Shown here piece after piece: positions 40,014-55,350 of a DNA stretch of 64,000 nt. Positions within the stretch are counted from its first letter, which is position 1, and each line of letters begins with the position of its first letter. The DNA is taken from positions 620,001 to 684,000 of the forward strand of contig NZ_OBQI01000002.1 of the NCBI RefSeq assembly GCF_900221005.1. The letters are read 5' to 3'. Source of the DNA: Blastococcus aggregatus. Lineage in GTDB: Bacteria > Actinomycetota > Actinomycetes > Mycobacteriales > Geodermatophilaceae. The notes beneath the pieces were generated by a model. It did not search any database. It had not been told where the DNA came from and was given only the letters and a program-made list of their open reading frames with translations. The translations under genes and the position numbers were made by a program.

Positions 40014-40039
40014 GCGGACTTTCTGCACCGAAAGTCCGC
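40014..40039. repeat. short extragenic palindrome
   Basis: A 10-bp perfect stem (gcggactttc / gaaagtccgc) with loop tgcacc lies 7 nt after the oxidoreductase stop, next to the bidirectional terminator. Its compact form and position suggest a dispersed genomic palindrome; only one copy was seen in this window. Confidence 0.5.
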
Positions 40040-40047
40040 ACACACGA

Positions 40048-40087
40048 AAAGGGCCCCCAGATCCGTACTCGGATCTGGGGGCCCTTT
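40048..40087. terminator. bidirectional intrinsic terminator
   Basis: An 18-bp perfect inverted repeat (40048-40065 / 40070-40087) with loop tact, flanked by A-tract and T-tract on either side, is a textbook intrinsic terminator in both directions. It separates the convergent oxidoreductase gene and rpoC. Confidence 0.92.
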
Positions 40088-40106
40088 CGTCACGTGCTAG
40101 GTGGCA

Positions 40107-44012
<3,906 letters not shown>

Positions 44013-44065
44013 GGTGGTGACCCCTTTCAGGGGCTAGTGCTTCGCTTCTATGGCTGTGGTGGAGA

Positions 44066-44101
44066 GGTCGGCCGGCCCCGCCTCAGCGGGGCCGGCCGAC
44101 C
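44066..44101 (-). terminator. 15-bp perfect hairpin between rpoB and rpoC
   Basis: The arms 44066-44080 and 44087-44101 pair perfectly with a 6-nt loop, 5 nt after the rpoB stop and about 50 nt before rpoC. There is no U-tract downstream. It may be a partial terminator, an RNA processing site or a stability element between the two polymerase genes. Confidence 0.6.
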
Positions 44102-44106
44102 GCCGA

Positions 44107-47604
<3,498 letters not shown>

Positions 47605-47801
47605 GATGCGTCCTTCCAAGGACCTCACGACGTGCGGGCGGGAGTGCGGGTCGTCCTGGGTCGTCGTCGGTGATGGCGAGGCTGTCCGCGACGGCCGCGA
47701 CGCCCGGATCGACGGTCAGCGAGGGTTCACCCGGTAGGTTCCCGGGCACCCGTCGTGACCCGTCTCAACGGGCAGGCAGTCAGAGGGCAGCGCAACAGGA
47801 G

Positions 47802-47830
47802 ACCCTACCCCTGCTGTTGCGTGATGTCCA
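47802..47830 (-). promoter_or_regulatory. housekeeping promoter of rpoB-rpoC
   Basis: On the minus strand TGGACA (47830-47825), a 17-nt spacer and TAGGGT (47807-47802) give a good sigma-70-type promoter. The start point near 47795 gives a leader of about 190 nt. It makes rpoBC transcription independent of the mce operon upstream. Confidence 0.75.
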
Positions 47831-47879
47831 CGCCAGGGGTACCGGTGCGACCGGCGCCACAGCAGGCGCGACACGGTCC

Positions 47880-47898
47880 GCGCACCGGGGCGGTGCGC
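47880..47898 (-). terminator. possible terminator of the mce operon
   Basis: A 7-bp perfect stem (gcgcacc / ggtgcgc) with a 5-nt loop lies 48 nt after the last mce-operon stop. It is short and lacks a T-run, so termination is uncertain. Confidence 0.35.
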
Positions 47899-47945
47899 TC
47901 ATGATGCCAGCCGGCCCGACCGTGTCCGACCGCCACGCCGAGGGC

Positions 47946-48755
47946 TCAGCTCGTGGTGAGCACCGTGAGCTCGCTGATCTTCCAGTCGCCGTCGACGTCG
48001 ACGAGCGTCGCCCGGACCGTCTGCACGCAGGACTGGGCCCCCTCGGGCGTCACCTGGCACTCGGAACCCTCGGGGGCCGGCTGGGTGCCGCTGTTGACCG
48101 ACTTCAGCACGTACTGGCCGAAGACCACCACCGTCGCGGACTCCTGCGAGTCGTCCACCTGCTGCACGCCGACGTCGAGCACCTCGTACCGGGTCGTGGC
48201 CGAGACCTGCTCGTAGGAGCTGATGATGCCGCCGTCGGTGAGGTCCTGCTCGTACTGGTCGCGCAGGTCGCCGGTGAGCGCGTCGAGCTTGCCCTGCACG
48301 CTGCCCTCGGAGTCCTCGTAGTCGTAGGCGTAGACCGCCTGGATGCCGCTGCGGGCCGCAGCGACGATCTCCGGGTCGACGTGCGTGGGGTTCAGCCTCT
48401 GCCAGAGCAGCACACCAGCACCGGCGGCCGCCGCCACGCAGAGCAGCGCCAGGACGAGCAGGGCGGCCGGCAGTCGGCGCCGGGCGGTGCCGGCAGCGGC
48501 GTCCGCGCCGGCGGACGACGGGGCGCGCCTCGAGCGGGCCCGCGGCGTCGGCGCAGGCGCTGCGTCCTCCTGCACCGGCGCGCCGGCGGTCGCCGGGAGC
48601 TCCGCCGTCGCGGCACGGGCCGGCTCCACGGCGTCCTCGCGGTCGCGGCGGCTGCCGGCGACGCGGGCCCGGGGAGCAGGGCTGGGGCGCGGGGCCGTGG
48701 GGCGGGCGCGCGGCGTGGACCGTGGGCGCTCGTCGGGGATGCGGTCGTCACTCAT
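47946..48755 (-). CDS. Mce-associated membrane protein (second)
   Basis: A 269-residue protein: about 94 Pro/Ala/Arg-rich disordered residues, one membrane helix at about 95-118, and a C-terminal extracytoplasmic domain (LNPTHVDPEIVAAARSGIQAVYAYDYEDSEGSV ...) of the Mam/SnoaL-like kind found after mceF in actinobacteria. Two cysteines in CQV and CVQ may form a disulfide. It overlaps the preceding mam gene by 8 nt. Family members stabilise Mce complexes; that role here is inferred from position. Confidence 0.85.
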   Translation of the reverse strand: MSDDRIPDERPRSTPRARPTAPRPSPAPRARVAGSRRDREDAVEPARAATAELPATAGAPVQEDAAPAPTPRARSRRAPSSAGADAAAGTARRRLPAALLVLALLCVAAAAGAGVLLWQRLNPTHVDPEIVAAARSGIQAVYAYDYEDSEGSVQGKLDALTGDLRDQYEQDLTDGGIISSYEQVSATTRYEVLDVGVQQVDDSQESATVVVFGQYVLKSVNSGTQPAPEGSECQVTPEGAQSCVQTVRATLVDVDGDWKISELTVLTTS

Positions 48756-49419
48756 CGCCTGCGGACCCCGTTCCCGTGATCCCGGACAGGAGCCACCGGT
48801 CGCCGGACTTCTCCAGGTTCACCTCGAGGCGGTACCGCGAGACCTGCACCTGCTCGCTCGCCGCGCTCTCCTGCGTCGCCTGGATCACCAGCAGGACCGT
48901 CGCGTCTTCGGTGTCGGCACGGGTGACGCCCGCACCGATGATCTCGGTGTTGACGACGGCCTCCAGTTCGGTGATCTCCTGCCGCCGGTCCTCGAGCTCG
49001 GACACCGAGTCGTCGCGCAGGTCGCCGGTCGCGATCCGGCGGATCTGCTCGATGTCGTCGTCCAGGGTCAGGTAGTCGAACGACGTCAGGTCCACGATGC
49101 CGGAGCGCGCCGCCTGCAGCGCCGCCCCGTACTCGCCGGTGCGGACGGAGGAGTCCCCGGGGCGGGTGAACCAGAGGAAGGCCACCCCGGCGAGGAGCAG
49201 GACCAGGAGGACCGCGAGTGCGGGCAGCAGCGGGATGGACAGCCGGGCGAGCCGTCCGGTCCGCGACGGCCCGCCGCCGCCTGCCGCCTCGTCCGTCCCC
49301 TGCTCGTCGGCGGCCGCGCGCGTGGTGAGGTCGTCGGCCGGAACGCCGGAGGCGCCGTCGCCGGGAACGGGAGCGGTCGCTCCCCCGGCCCGCGCGCCGG
49401 TCCGCGCATCGCTGGTCAC
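48748..49419 (-). CDS. Mce-associated membrane protein (first)
   Basis: A 223-residue relative of the next gene. A disordered N-terminus is followed by a membrane helix at about 62-84, then an extracytoplasmic domain beginning RPGDSSVRTGEYGAALQAARSGIVDLTSFDYLTLDDDIEQI. The GTG at 49419 has GGAGGAG 7 nt upstream and replaces a longer, unsupported frame. AARSGI and the following fold are shared with the second Mam protein, so the pair probably arose by duplication. It lies 49 nt after mceF. Confidence 0.85.
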   Translation of the reverse strand: MTSDARTGARAGGATAPVPGDGASGVPADDLTTRAAADEQGTDEAAGGGGPSRTGRLARLSIPLLPALAVLLVLLLAGVAFLWFTRPGDSSVRTGEYGAALQAARSGIVDLTSFDYLTLDDDIEQIRRIATGDLRDDSVSELEDRRQEITELEAVVNTEIIGAGVTRADTEDATVLLVIQATQESAASEQVQVSRYRLEVNLEKSGDRWLLSGITGTGSAGDE

Positions 49420-49468
49420 GCGGGCACTCCTCCAGGTCGGTGGGCGGTGTCGGGCGTCGGCATCCTGC

Positions 49469-50755
49469 TCACCCCGCGACGCTGGAGAAGGGACTGGCCG
49501 AGACCAGTCCGCCCAGCAGGTCGGTGAGCGGCGCAAGCGGACCGGGCGCAGCGGGAAGGCCCCCGGCTCCGCCCGGACCCTCCTGCGGGGCGCCGGTCTG
49601 GCCGCCGTCGCGGCCGATGTTCTGCTCGCCGCGGATGTTAGACCCGTTCTCGTCGTAGCCGTCCCCGGGCGCGGGGTCGACACCGTTGACGACGCCGCAG
49701 CGGACGGCGTCGGTGTCGACGGACTCGACCGCCCCCTGCGTCGGGGTGGACGAGCTCGGCACGTAGCCGGTGGTGCAGGCGTGCGGGTCCCCCGCGTTCA
49801 GCACGAACCCGAAGTGCGAGCGCAGCACGCCGTCCTCGTCGCGGCGGACGACGGTGAAGCCTCCGGTCACCGCGTCCGGGTAGGTGACCAGCATCTGGCG
49901 CACGCCGTCGAGGCGCGGAATCGTCACCCCGTTGAGGATGTCGAGGTTGCGGACCAGCGAGCCGAGGCCCGGACCGGCGTCCTCCACGAGCGTCTGCAGG
50001 GACTCCCCCGCGTCGGGCGCGTTAACCAGGATCTCGCGCAGGTCGGGGTCCATGTCGACCAGGGTGTCGGTGACCAGGCGCAGGTCCGCCGCCCACGCGC
50101 GGATCGCCGACCGGCTGTCCCGCTGCGTGTCCAGCACCGTCTGGCCGTCGGTGATCAGCGCCAGGGTCTGCGGGAGGGACTCGGTGGCCCGGGCCAGGAG
50201 CAGGTCCCCGTTGGCGATGAGGCGCCCGAGGTCGTCCCCGGCGCCCTCGAAGGCCCGCCCGAGCTCCTCGACCACGATCCGGAGGTTGTCCTGGTCGATC
50301 GACCCGACCAGCCCGTCGAGGTTGAGCAGCATCTGCTCCACCGGCACGGGGGTGCTGGTGCGTTCCTTGGGGATGACCGCGCCGTCCTCGAGGTAGGGCT
50401 TCCCCTCGCCGGTGGGCCGCAGGATGACGTACTGCTCCCCCACGGCGCTGCGGGTGGCGACCGCGGCCTCGGTGTCGGCGGGGATGGGCTCGGCGTCCGG
50501 GTCGATGCGGAGGACCACGCGAACGCCGTCCTCCACGACCTGCATGTCGGTGACCCGGCCGACGGCGACGCCGCGGTAGGTCACCTCGGCGTTGACGAAG
50601 ATCCCGCCGGACTGCTCGAAGTCGGCCGCCACCTCGTAGCTGCCCCCGAAGAGGACGCGGTCGAGGCCGACGTAGGTGAAGCCGAGGTAGGCCATCGACA
50701 CGACGGAGAGCGTGACGAAGGCGATCAGCCTGATCCTGGTCGCGCGGGCGATCAC
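49469..50755 (-). CDS. mceF: MceF-like substrate-binding protein
   Basis: Sixth MCE protein, 428 residues from GTG 50755, which overlaps the mceE stop. One N-terminal membrane helix (IRLIAFVTLSVVSMAYLGFTYVGL), an MCE/MlaD domain (YEVAADFEQSGGIFVNAEVTYRGVAVGRV) and a long helical tube-forming region are followed by a Gly/Pro-rich tail from about residue 350. The six Mce proteins are expected to form one heterohexameric tube for lipid transfer across the envelope. Confidence 0.92.
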   Translation of the reverse strand: MIARATRIRLIAFVTLSVVSMAYLGFTYVGLDRVLFGGSYEVAADFEQSGGIFVNAEVTYRGVAVGRVTDMQVVEDGVRVVLRIDPDAEPIPADTEAAVATRSAVGEQYVILRPTGEGKPYLEDGAVIPKERTSTPVPVEQMLLNLDGLVGSIDQDNLRIVVEELGRAFEGAGDDLGRLIANGDLLLARATESLPQTLALITDGQTVLDTQRDSRSAIRAWAADLRLVTDTLVDMDPDLREILVNAPDAGESLQTLVEDAGPGLGSLVRNLDILNGVTIPRLDGVRQMLVTYPDAVTGGFTVVRRDEDGVLRSHFGFVLNAGDPHACTTGYVPSSSTPTQGAVESVDTDAVRCGVVNGVDPAPGDGYDENGSNIRGEQNIGRDGGQTGAPQEGPGGAGGLPAAPGPLAPLTDLLGGLVSASPFSSVAG

Positions 50756-52020
50756 GGTCCCACCTCCGTGACGAGGGGCAGACCCGGGCGACCGGTCGCC
50801 TGGTCGGCCTGCGGCAACTGGTCCAGGACCTGGCCGGGGAGGTCGCCGAGCCCGGGCAGGCCGCCCTGGGACGGCGCGGGCGCCGGGGCGGGACCGCCAC
50901 CGGCCGGCGAGGCCGTCCCGCCCTCGGCACCGCACTTCCCCTGCCCCAGCGCCTCCGTCAGCGGGAGCTCGCGCAGCGCGCCGCTCTGGTCGACGACGTA
51001 CCGGCAGAGGAGCTGGGTGAGGTCCAGGTCGACCGTCGCGGTCATGTTCGTGAACAGCGCCATGCCACCGGACTGCGCCTGGCGGTAGTTCAGCGCCGAC
51101 AGGGAGCTGTCGGGGAACGGGTAGGTCAGCAGCAGCTCCAGCGAGTTCGCCAGGTCCGGGCCGGCCGCGGCGAGCTGGCTGAGGATCGGCTGCAGAAGCT
51201 TCAGGTCCTCGATGGTGTTGACCGCCGACGCGTCGATGACCCGCGTGCCGACGTCGCCGAGCCGGGCCAGGCCCTCGAGCATCGACACCAGCAGCCCGCG
51301 CTGCTCGTTGATGACGTCGAGCCCCGGGCCGATGGTGTCGAGGGCCGTCTCGATGGTCGCGGTCCGCTCCGCGAGCGTGGCCGCGAGCTCGTCGACGCGG
51401 TCGAGGGCGCGGTTGATCTCGGCCCGCTGCTCGTCCAGACCCCCGATGAAGGTGTCCAGCTGGTCCAGGGTGTCCTTGATCTCGGCCTCGCGGCCCTCCA
51501 GCGCGTTCCCGAGCTCGCGGTTGATCGTCTGGAGCTGGGTCAGCCCACCGCCGTTGAGCACCAGCGAGAGCGCCCCGAGGAGCTCCTCGACCTCGACGTT
51601 GCGGTTGGTGCGGTCCAGCGTGATCCGCGCCCCGTCGTCCAGGCGGCCCTGCGGTTCCTCGTTGCCCGGAGCGGCCAGCTCCACGTACTTCTCGCCGAGG
51701 AGCGAGGACTGCTGGATCGCCGCCACCGCGTTGGCCGGCAGGTCCACGTCACCGTTGACCTTGATGGTGACGACCGCCGTCCAGTTCTTCTCGTCCAGTT
51801 CGATGTCGTCCACCCGGCCGACGGGCACGTCGGCGACGCGCACGCCGGACTGGGGCACGAGGTCGAGGACGTCGAGGAACTCGACCTCCACCGAGTACGG
51901 GTCGTCACCGAGGTCGGCACCGCCCGGCAGGCTCACCGAGTACGCGCCGCGGAAGCCGCAGCCGCCGAGGAGCAGCACCCCGACCGCGAGCGCGCCGGCC
52001 CGCTGCCACCGGCCGGTCAC
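50752..52020 (-). CDS. mceE: MceE-like lipoprotein
   Basis: Fifth MCE protein, 422 residues. The N-terminus is a lipoprotein signal: basic residues, VGVLLLGG, then the lipobox cysteine C21 (LLGGC), as for LprK/MceE proteins. The MCE domain (YSVEVEFLDVLDLVPQSGVRVADVPVGRVDDIEL) and a coiled helical region with LDQLDTFIGGLDEQRAEINRALDRVDELA follow, then a Pro/Gly/Gln-rich tail. It is coupled at both ends by 4-nt overlaps. Confidence 0.93.
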   Translation of the reverse strand: MTGRWQRAGALAVGVLLLGGCGFRGAYSVSLPGGADLGDDPYSVEVEFLDVLDLVPQSGVRVADVPVGRVDDIELDEKNWTAVVTIKVNGDVDLPANAVAAIQQSSLLGEKYVELAAPGNEEPQGRLDDGARITLDRTNRNVEVEELLGALSLVLNGGGLTQLQTINRELGNALEGREAEIKDTLDQLDTFIGGLDEQRAEINRALDRVDELAATLAERTATIETALDTIGPGLDVINEQRGLLVSMLEGLARLGDVGTRVIDASAVNTIEDLKLLQPILSQLAAAGPDLANSLELLLTYPFPDSSLSALNYRQAQSGGMALFTNMTATVDLDLTQLLCRYVVDQSGALRELPLTEALGQGKCGAEGGTASPAGGGPAPAPAPSQGGLPGLGDLPGQVLDQLPQADQATGRPGLPLVTEVGP

Positions 52021-53261
52021 GGGGCACCCGCCGGGAGGACCGAGGGCAGGCCCGGGAGGACGCCGCCGCCTCCGCCGCCGCCGCCACCCCCGCCGAGGAG
52101 CGCGTTGCGCAGCTCCTCGTAATCGGGGACGCCGTTGCCGTTGAGGTCGTCGATGGTGCCGTTGGCGTCCGCGTCACCGGACAGCAGCCGCGAGCAGACG
52201 TCCTGGACGGTGTCGCGGAGCGGACCGGTGAGGTCGGGGAGCGGCAAGGGCGGCTGCAGCTCGATCCGGCCGGCCTGTGCCAGCAGACCGCACACGACCA
52301 CCTCGGCGTTGAGGGAGCCGAGCCCGTTGTCCCGCGTGTCCAGCGTGCCGAAGTCGGGGTTGTAGGCGCGGGCCAGGTTGCTCAGCGCCGCCGGAGCCAC
52401 GTCGAGCACCTCGGCGAGCTTGGCGCGCTGCTGCACCAGCACGAGGGTCACGTCCGCGAGGCGGTCGACGTTGGTCGTCAGCAGCGCGGTGTTGTCCCGC
52501 ACGAAGCCGGCCACGTCGCCCAGGGCATCGCTGAGCAGGGCGACCGCCTCCTGGAGGTCGGCGCGCTCCCCCTCGAGCAGGTCGGCGACCGCGGCCATGT
52601 TGTCGTTGAACTGGCCCACCTGCGCGTCGATCGTGGCCAGCGCACTGGTGAACGTCTGGAGGTTCTCCAGGGACCCGAACAGGTCGTCGCGGTTCTCGGC
52701 GAGCGTCTCGACCGCCTGCGAGAAGCCGGTGAGGGTGCGGTTCAGCTCGTCACCGTTGCCTTCCAGGTTGGCCGCCCCGACGTCGACGAGGTCGGACAGC
52801 GCTCCGTTCGCGTTGGCGCCGGTCGGGCCGAGGGCCGCCGACAGCTCGTCGAGCGCGCCGTACACCGCGTCGAGCTCGACCGGGATGGCAGTGCGGTCCA
52901 GCGGGATCTCCGCGCCGTCCTGCATCGTGGCGCCCCCGTCGTAGACCGGGGAGAACTGGACGTAGCGGTCGGAGACCAGCGAGGGCGCCAGGATGATCGC
53001 GTTGGCGTCGGCGGGGACGTCGTAGTCCTCGTCGATGCTCATCTCGACGCGTACCTGGTCGCCCAGGGGCACCACGTCGTCGATCGTGCCGATGGCGATG
53101 CCGAGCACCCGGACGTCCGAGCCCGGGTACAGGCCGACCGTCTCGTCGAAGAAGGCGGTCACCCGGTACTGACCGCCCGGGCGCAGGACGGTCCACCCGA
53201 CGGCGACGAGGAGCACGAACGCCGCAGTCAGGGCCACGGCGCGCTGCAGGCTGCCGCTCAT
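52017..53261 (-). CDS. mceD: MceD-like protein with calcium-loop-like tail
   Basis: Fourth MCE protein, 414 residues: one membrane helix, MCE domain (YRVTAFFDETVGLYPGSDVRVLGIAIGTIDDV) and long helices. The C-terminus is unusual. Residues 363-380 carry DxDxNGxIDD then NGNGxPD, the spacing of EF-hand/dockerin or thrombospondin type-3 calcium loops. This is followed by YEELRNALL, a run of 11 glycines (390-400) and a hydrophobic VLPGLPSVLPAGAP end. The other Mce proteins here lack this. The start overlaps the mceC stop (TGATG). Confidence 0.92.
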   Translation of the reverse strand: MSGSLQRAVALTAAFVLLVAVGWTVLRPGGQYRVTAFFDETVGLYPGSDVRVLGIAIGTIDDVVPLGDQVRVEMSIDEDYDVPADANAIILAPSLVSDRYVQFSPVYDGGATMQDGAEIPLDRTAIPVELDAVYGALDELSAALGPTGANANGALSDLVDVGAANLEGNGDELNRTLTGFSQAVETLAENRDDLFGSLENLQTFTSALATIDAQVGQFNDNMAAVADLLEGERADLQEAVALLSDALGDVAGFVRDNTALLTTNVDRLADVTLVLVQQRAKLAEVLDVAPAALSNLARAYNPDFGTLDTRDNGLGSLNAEVVVCGLLAQAGRIELQPPLPLPDLTGPLRDTVQDVCSRLLSGDADANGTIDDLNGNGVPDYEELRNALLGGGGGGGGGGGVLPGLPSVLPAGAP

Positions 53262-54292
53262 CAGCGACCTCCCTCGGTCGGGGTGCAGCCGGCCAGCGGG
53301 GTGCTGGCCGCGCCGCAGACGGCAGCGCCGACGACGGTGGGGACGAGGTCGTTGACGAAGCTGTCGAACCAGCGGCCGTTGCCGAGGGTGTTGGTGAAGA
53401 CGCGGACGAAGGGCGCCAGCTCCTTCACCGTCTCGGCCAGCGCGGCCCGGTTGCGGGACAGGATCTCGGTGACCCGGGAGAGCTGCTGCAGGGCCGGCGT
53501 GAGCACCTCGCGGTTGTCCTCCACGAGGCCGGAGAGCTGGCCGGCGAGCTCCTGGGTGGTCTCCAGGATGGAGTCGATGAGCTCGCGCCGCTCCTGCACC
53601 TCGGTGAGCAGCGTGTTCGAGTCGAGGATCAACTGGGTGAACTCCCCGTTGCGGTCCGCGAGGACCTGGGTGACCTGGCGGGTCGAGGAGAGCAGCTGGC
53701 GCAGTTCGGCGTCCCGCGAGGCGATGGTGTCCGAGAGGCGCGCAAGACCCTGGAGCGAGGTCTGCACCTCCTCGGGGGTCTCGGCGAAGGTGTCCGCCAG
53801 CACCTCGAAGCTGGCCGCGAGCTGACCGGTGTCGATGTCCTGCACCGTCGTGGAGAGGTCGGCGAAGGCCTCGATGACGTCGTAGGGCGACGCCGTCCGC
53901 TCCAGGGGGATGCGCTCGTCGGGGTCCAGCTCCTGCGATCCCCGAGGCACCAGCGCGACGTACTTGGCGCCGAGGACGGTCTCGATCTTGATCGCCGCCT
54001 CGGAGCGGTCTCCGACGAAGGCGTCCTTCACCCGGAACTCCACGGTGACCGCCCCGTCTTCGAGCGCGAGGCTCTCGACGTTGCCCACCTTGACCCCGGC
54101 GACCCGGACCGGGTCGTCGGCCTGCAGGCCGGCGGCCTCGGAGAACTGCGCCTCGTAGACGGTTCCTCCGCCGATCAGCGGCAGCGATTGCGCGTTGAAC
54201 GTGAGGAGCACGACGGCGGCGATCACGCTGAGGCTGACCGCCCCGACGATCACCGGGTTGCGGTCTCGGAAGTTCGTGGACCGGCGAGCCAT
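53261..54292 (-). CDS. mceC: MceC-like protein
   Basis: Third MCE protein, 343 residues from ATG 54292, overlapping the mceB stop (TGATG). Membrane helix NPVIVGAVSLSVIAAVVLLTF, MCE domain (YEAQFSEAAGLQADDPVRVAGVKVGNVESLAL) and tube helices with repeated TIASRDAELRQLLSSTRQVTQVLADRNGEF. The last domain ends WFDSFVNDLVPTVVGAAVCGAASTPLAGCTP, with a likely disulfide pair. Upstream extension of the frame is not supported. Confidence 0.93.
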   Translation of the reverse strand: MARRSTNFRDRNPVIVGAVSLSVIAAVVLLTFNAQSLPLIGGGTVYEAQFSEAAGLQADDPVRVAGVKVGNVESLALEDGAVTVEFRVKDAFVGDRSEAAIKIETVLGAKYVALVPRGSQELDPDERIPLERTASPYDVIEAFADLSTTVQDIDTGQLAASFEVLADTFAETPEEVQTSLQGLARLSDTIASRDAELRQLLSSTRQVTQVLADRNGEFTQLILDSNTLLTEVQERRELIDSILETTQELAGQLSGLVEDNREVLTPALQQLSRVTEILSRNRAALAETVKELAPFVRVFTNTLGNGRWFDSFVNDLVPTVVGAAVCGAASTPLAGCTPTEGGR

Positions 54293-55350
54293 CAGCTGCA
54301 CCCCTCCGCGCCGCTCTCGAACTCGAACGTCTGGGCCACCGGTGCCCCGCCGAGCGGGGTCGCGGGCAGCGTCACGGTGCCGCCGGCCCGGCACAGGAAG
54401 AAGTTGAACCAGCTGCCGTTGATGGCCGTCCGGGTGGTGAGGTCGAGCTTGGCCGGCACGGTCTGCAGGAAGCGCTCGACTACGTCGCCGGTGTCGCCGA
54501 GGTTGCGGGACAGGTCGTCCAGCGCCTTGATGTCGGCGGTCAGCGGAGCGCGCGCGTCCTCCAGGAAGCCGCTGGTGGCCGTGGCCAGCTGGTCGATGGT
54601 GGCCAGGGAGTCGAAGATGACCTCGCGGTCGCCCGCCAGACCGGTGACGAACTCCTGGAGGCTGACCACCAGCCCCGACAGCTGCTCGTCGCGGGCGGCC
54701 AGGGTCCCCATGACGGTCGTCAGGTTGTCGATGACGCTGCCGATCACCTGGTCTCGGTCGGCCAGGCTGTTGGTGAGCGAGCCGACGTGCCCGAGCAGGC
54801 TCTCCACGGTCCCGCCCTCCCCCTGGAAGACCTGGATGATCTCGAACGACACCCGGTTGACGTCCTCCGGCGAGAGCGCCTGCAGCAGCGGCTGGAAGCC
54901 CCCGAACAGGATCGTCAGGTCGAGGGCGTTCGTCGTCTGCGCGACCGGGATCACCGCTCCGGACTCGAGCGTGTCCCCACCGGCGCCCTCGCCCTCGGTG
55001 AGTGCGATGTACCGCTGGCCGACGAGGTTCCGGAAGCGGATGGTCGCCTCGACGCTGCTGGGGAGCGGCACCGACTCGCCCACCTCCAGCTCCACCTCGG
55101 CGACCGGGCGCTCGGTCTCCTCCGCCAGCCCGATGCCCACCACCTGGCCGACGCGGACGCCGGCGATGCGCACCTCGTCGCCCTCGACCAGCCCGGCGAC
55201 GTCGGTGAACTGGGCCCGATAGGTCAGCTGCTCCCCGTAGCCGGCGTTCGTGATGGTCGTGATCAGCACGTAGGCCGCCATGGTCGTGACGAGCGCGAAC
55301 GCGATCAGCTTGATCAGCGGTGCGCCGAGGCCTCTCATCTGACCCCTCAT
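54292..55350 (-). CDS. mceB: MceB-like protein
   Basis: Second MCE protein, 352 residues. N-terminal helix APLIKLIAFALVTTMAAYVLI, MCE domain (YRAQFTDVAGLVEGDEVRIAGVRVGQVVGIGL ... NLVGQRYIALTEG), helical region and the family-typical NGSWFNFFLCRAG near the end, with a second cysteine at EGCS. It overlaps mceA by 4 nt. Confidence 0.94.
   Translation of the reverse strand: MRGQMRGLGAPLIKLIAFALVTTMAAYVLITTITNAGYGEQLTYRAQFTDVAGLVEGDEVRIAGVRVGQVVGIGLAEETERPVAEVELEVGESVPLPSSVEATIRFRNLVGQRYIALTEGEGAGGDTLESGAVIPVAQTTNALDLTILFGGFQPLLQALSPEDVNRVSFEIIQVFQGEGGTVESLLGHVGSLTNSLADRDQVIGSVIDNLTTVMGTLAARDEQLSGLVVSLQEFVTGLAGDREVIFDSLATIDQLATATSGFLEDARAPLTADIKALDDLSRNLGDTGDVVERFLQTVPAKLDLTTRTAINGSWFNFFLCRAGGTVTLPATPLGGAPVAQTFEFESGAEGCS

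Larger units (their letters stand above)
47605..47945 (-). other. rpoB upstream region, no gene
   Basis: The 341 nt between the mce operon and rpoB hold the rpoB promoter (47802-47830), a leader of about 190 nt and a small hairpin near the mce end (47880-47898). I see no coding frame with family similarity or codon pattern. Confidence 0.6.

Noticed and set aside
52062..52094. The 11-glycine run in mceD as a sequencing error
   Set aside because: The codons vary (GGC, GGG, GGT, GGA) and the frame continues to a sensible end overlapping mceE, so it is probably real.
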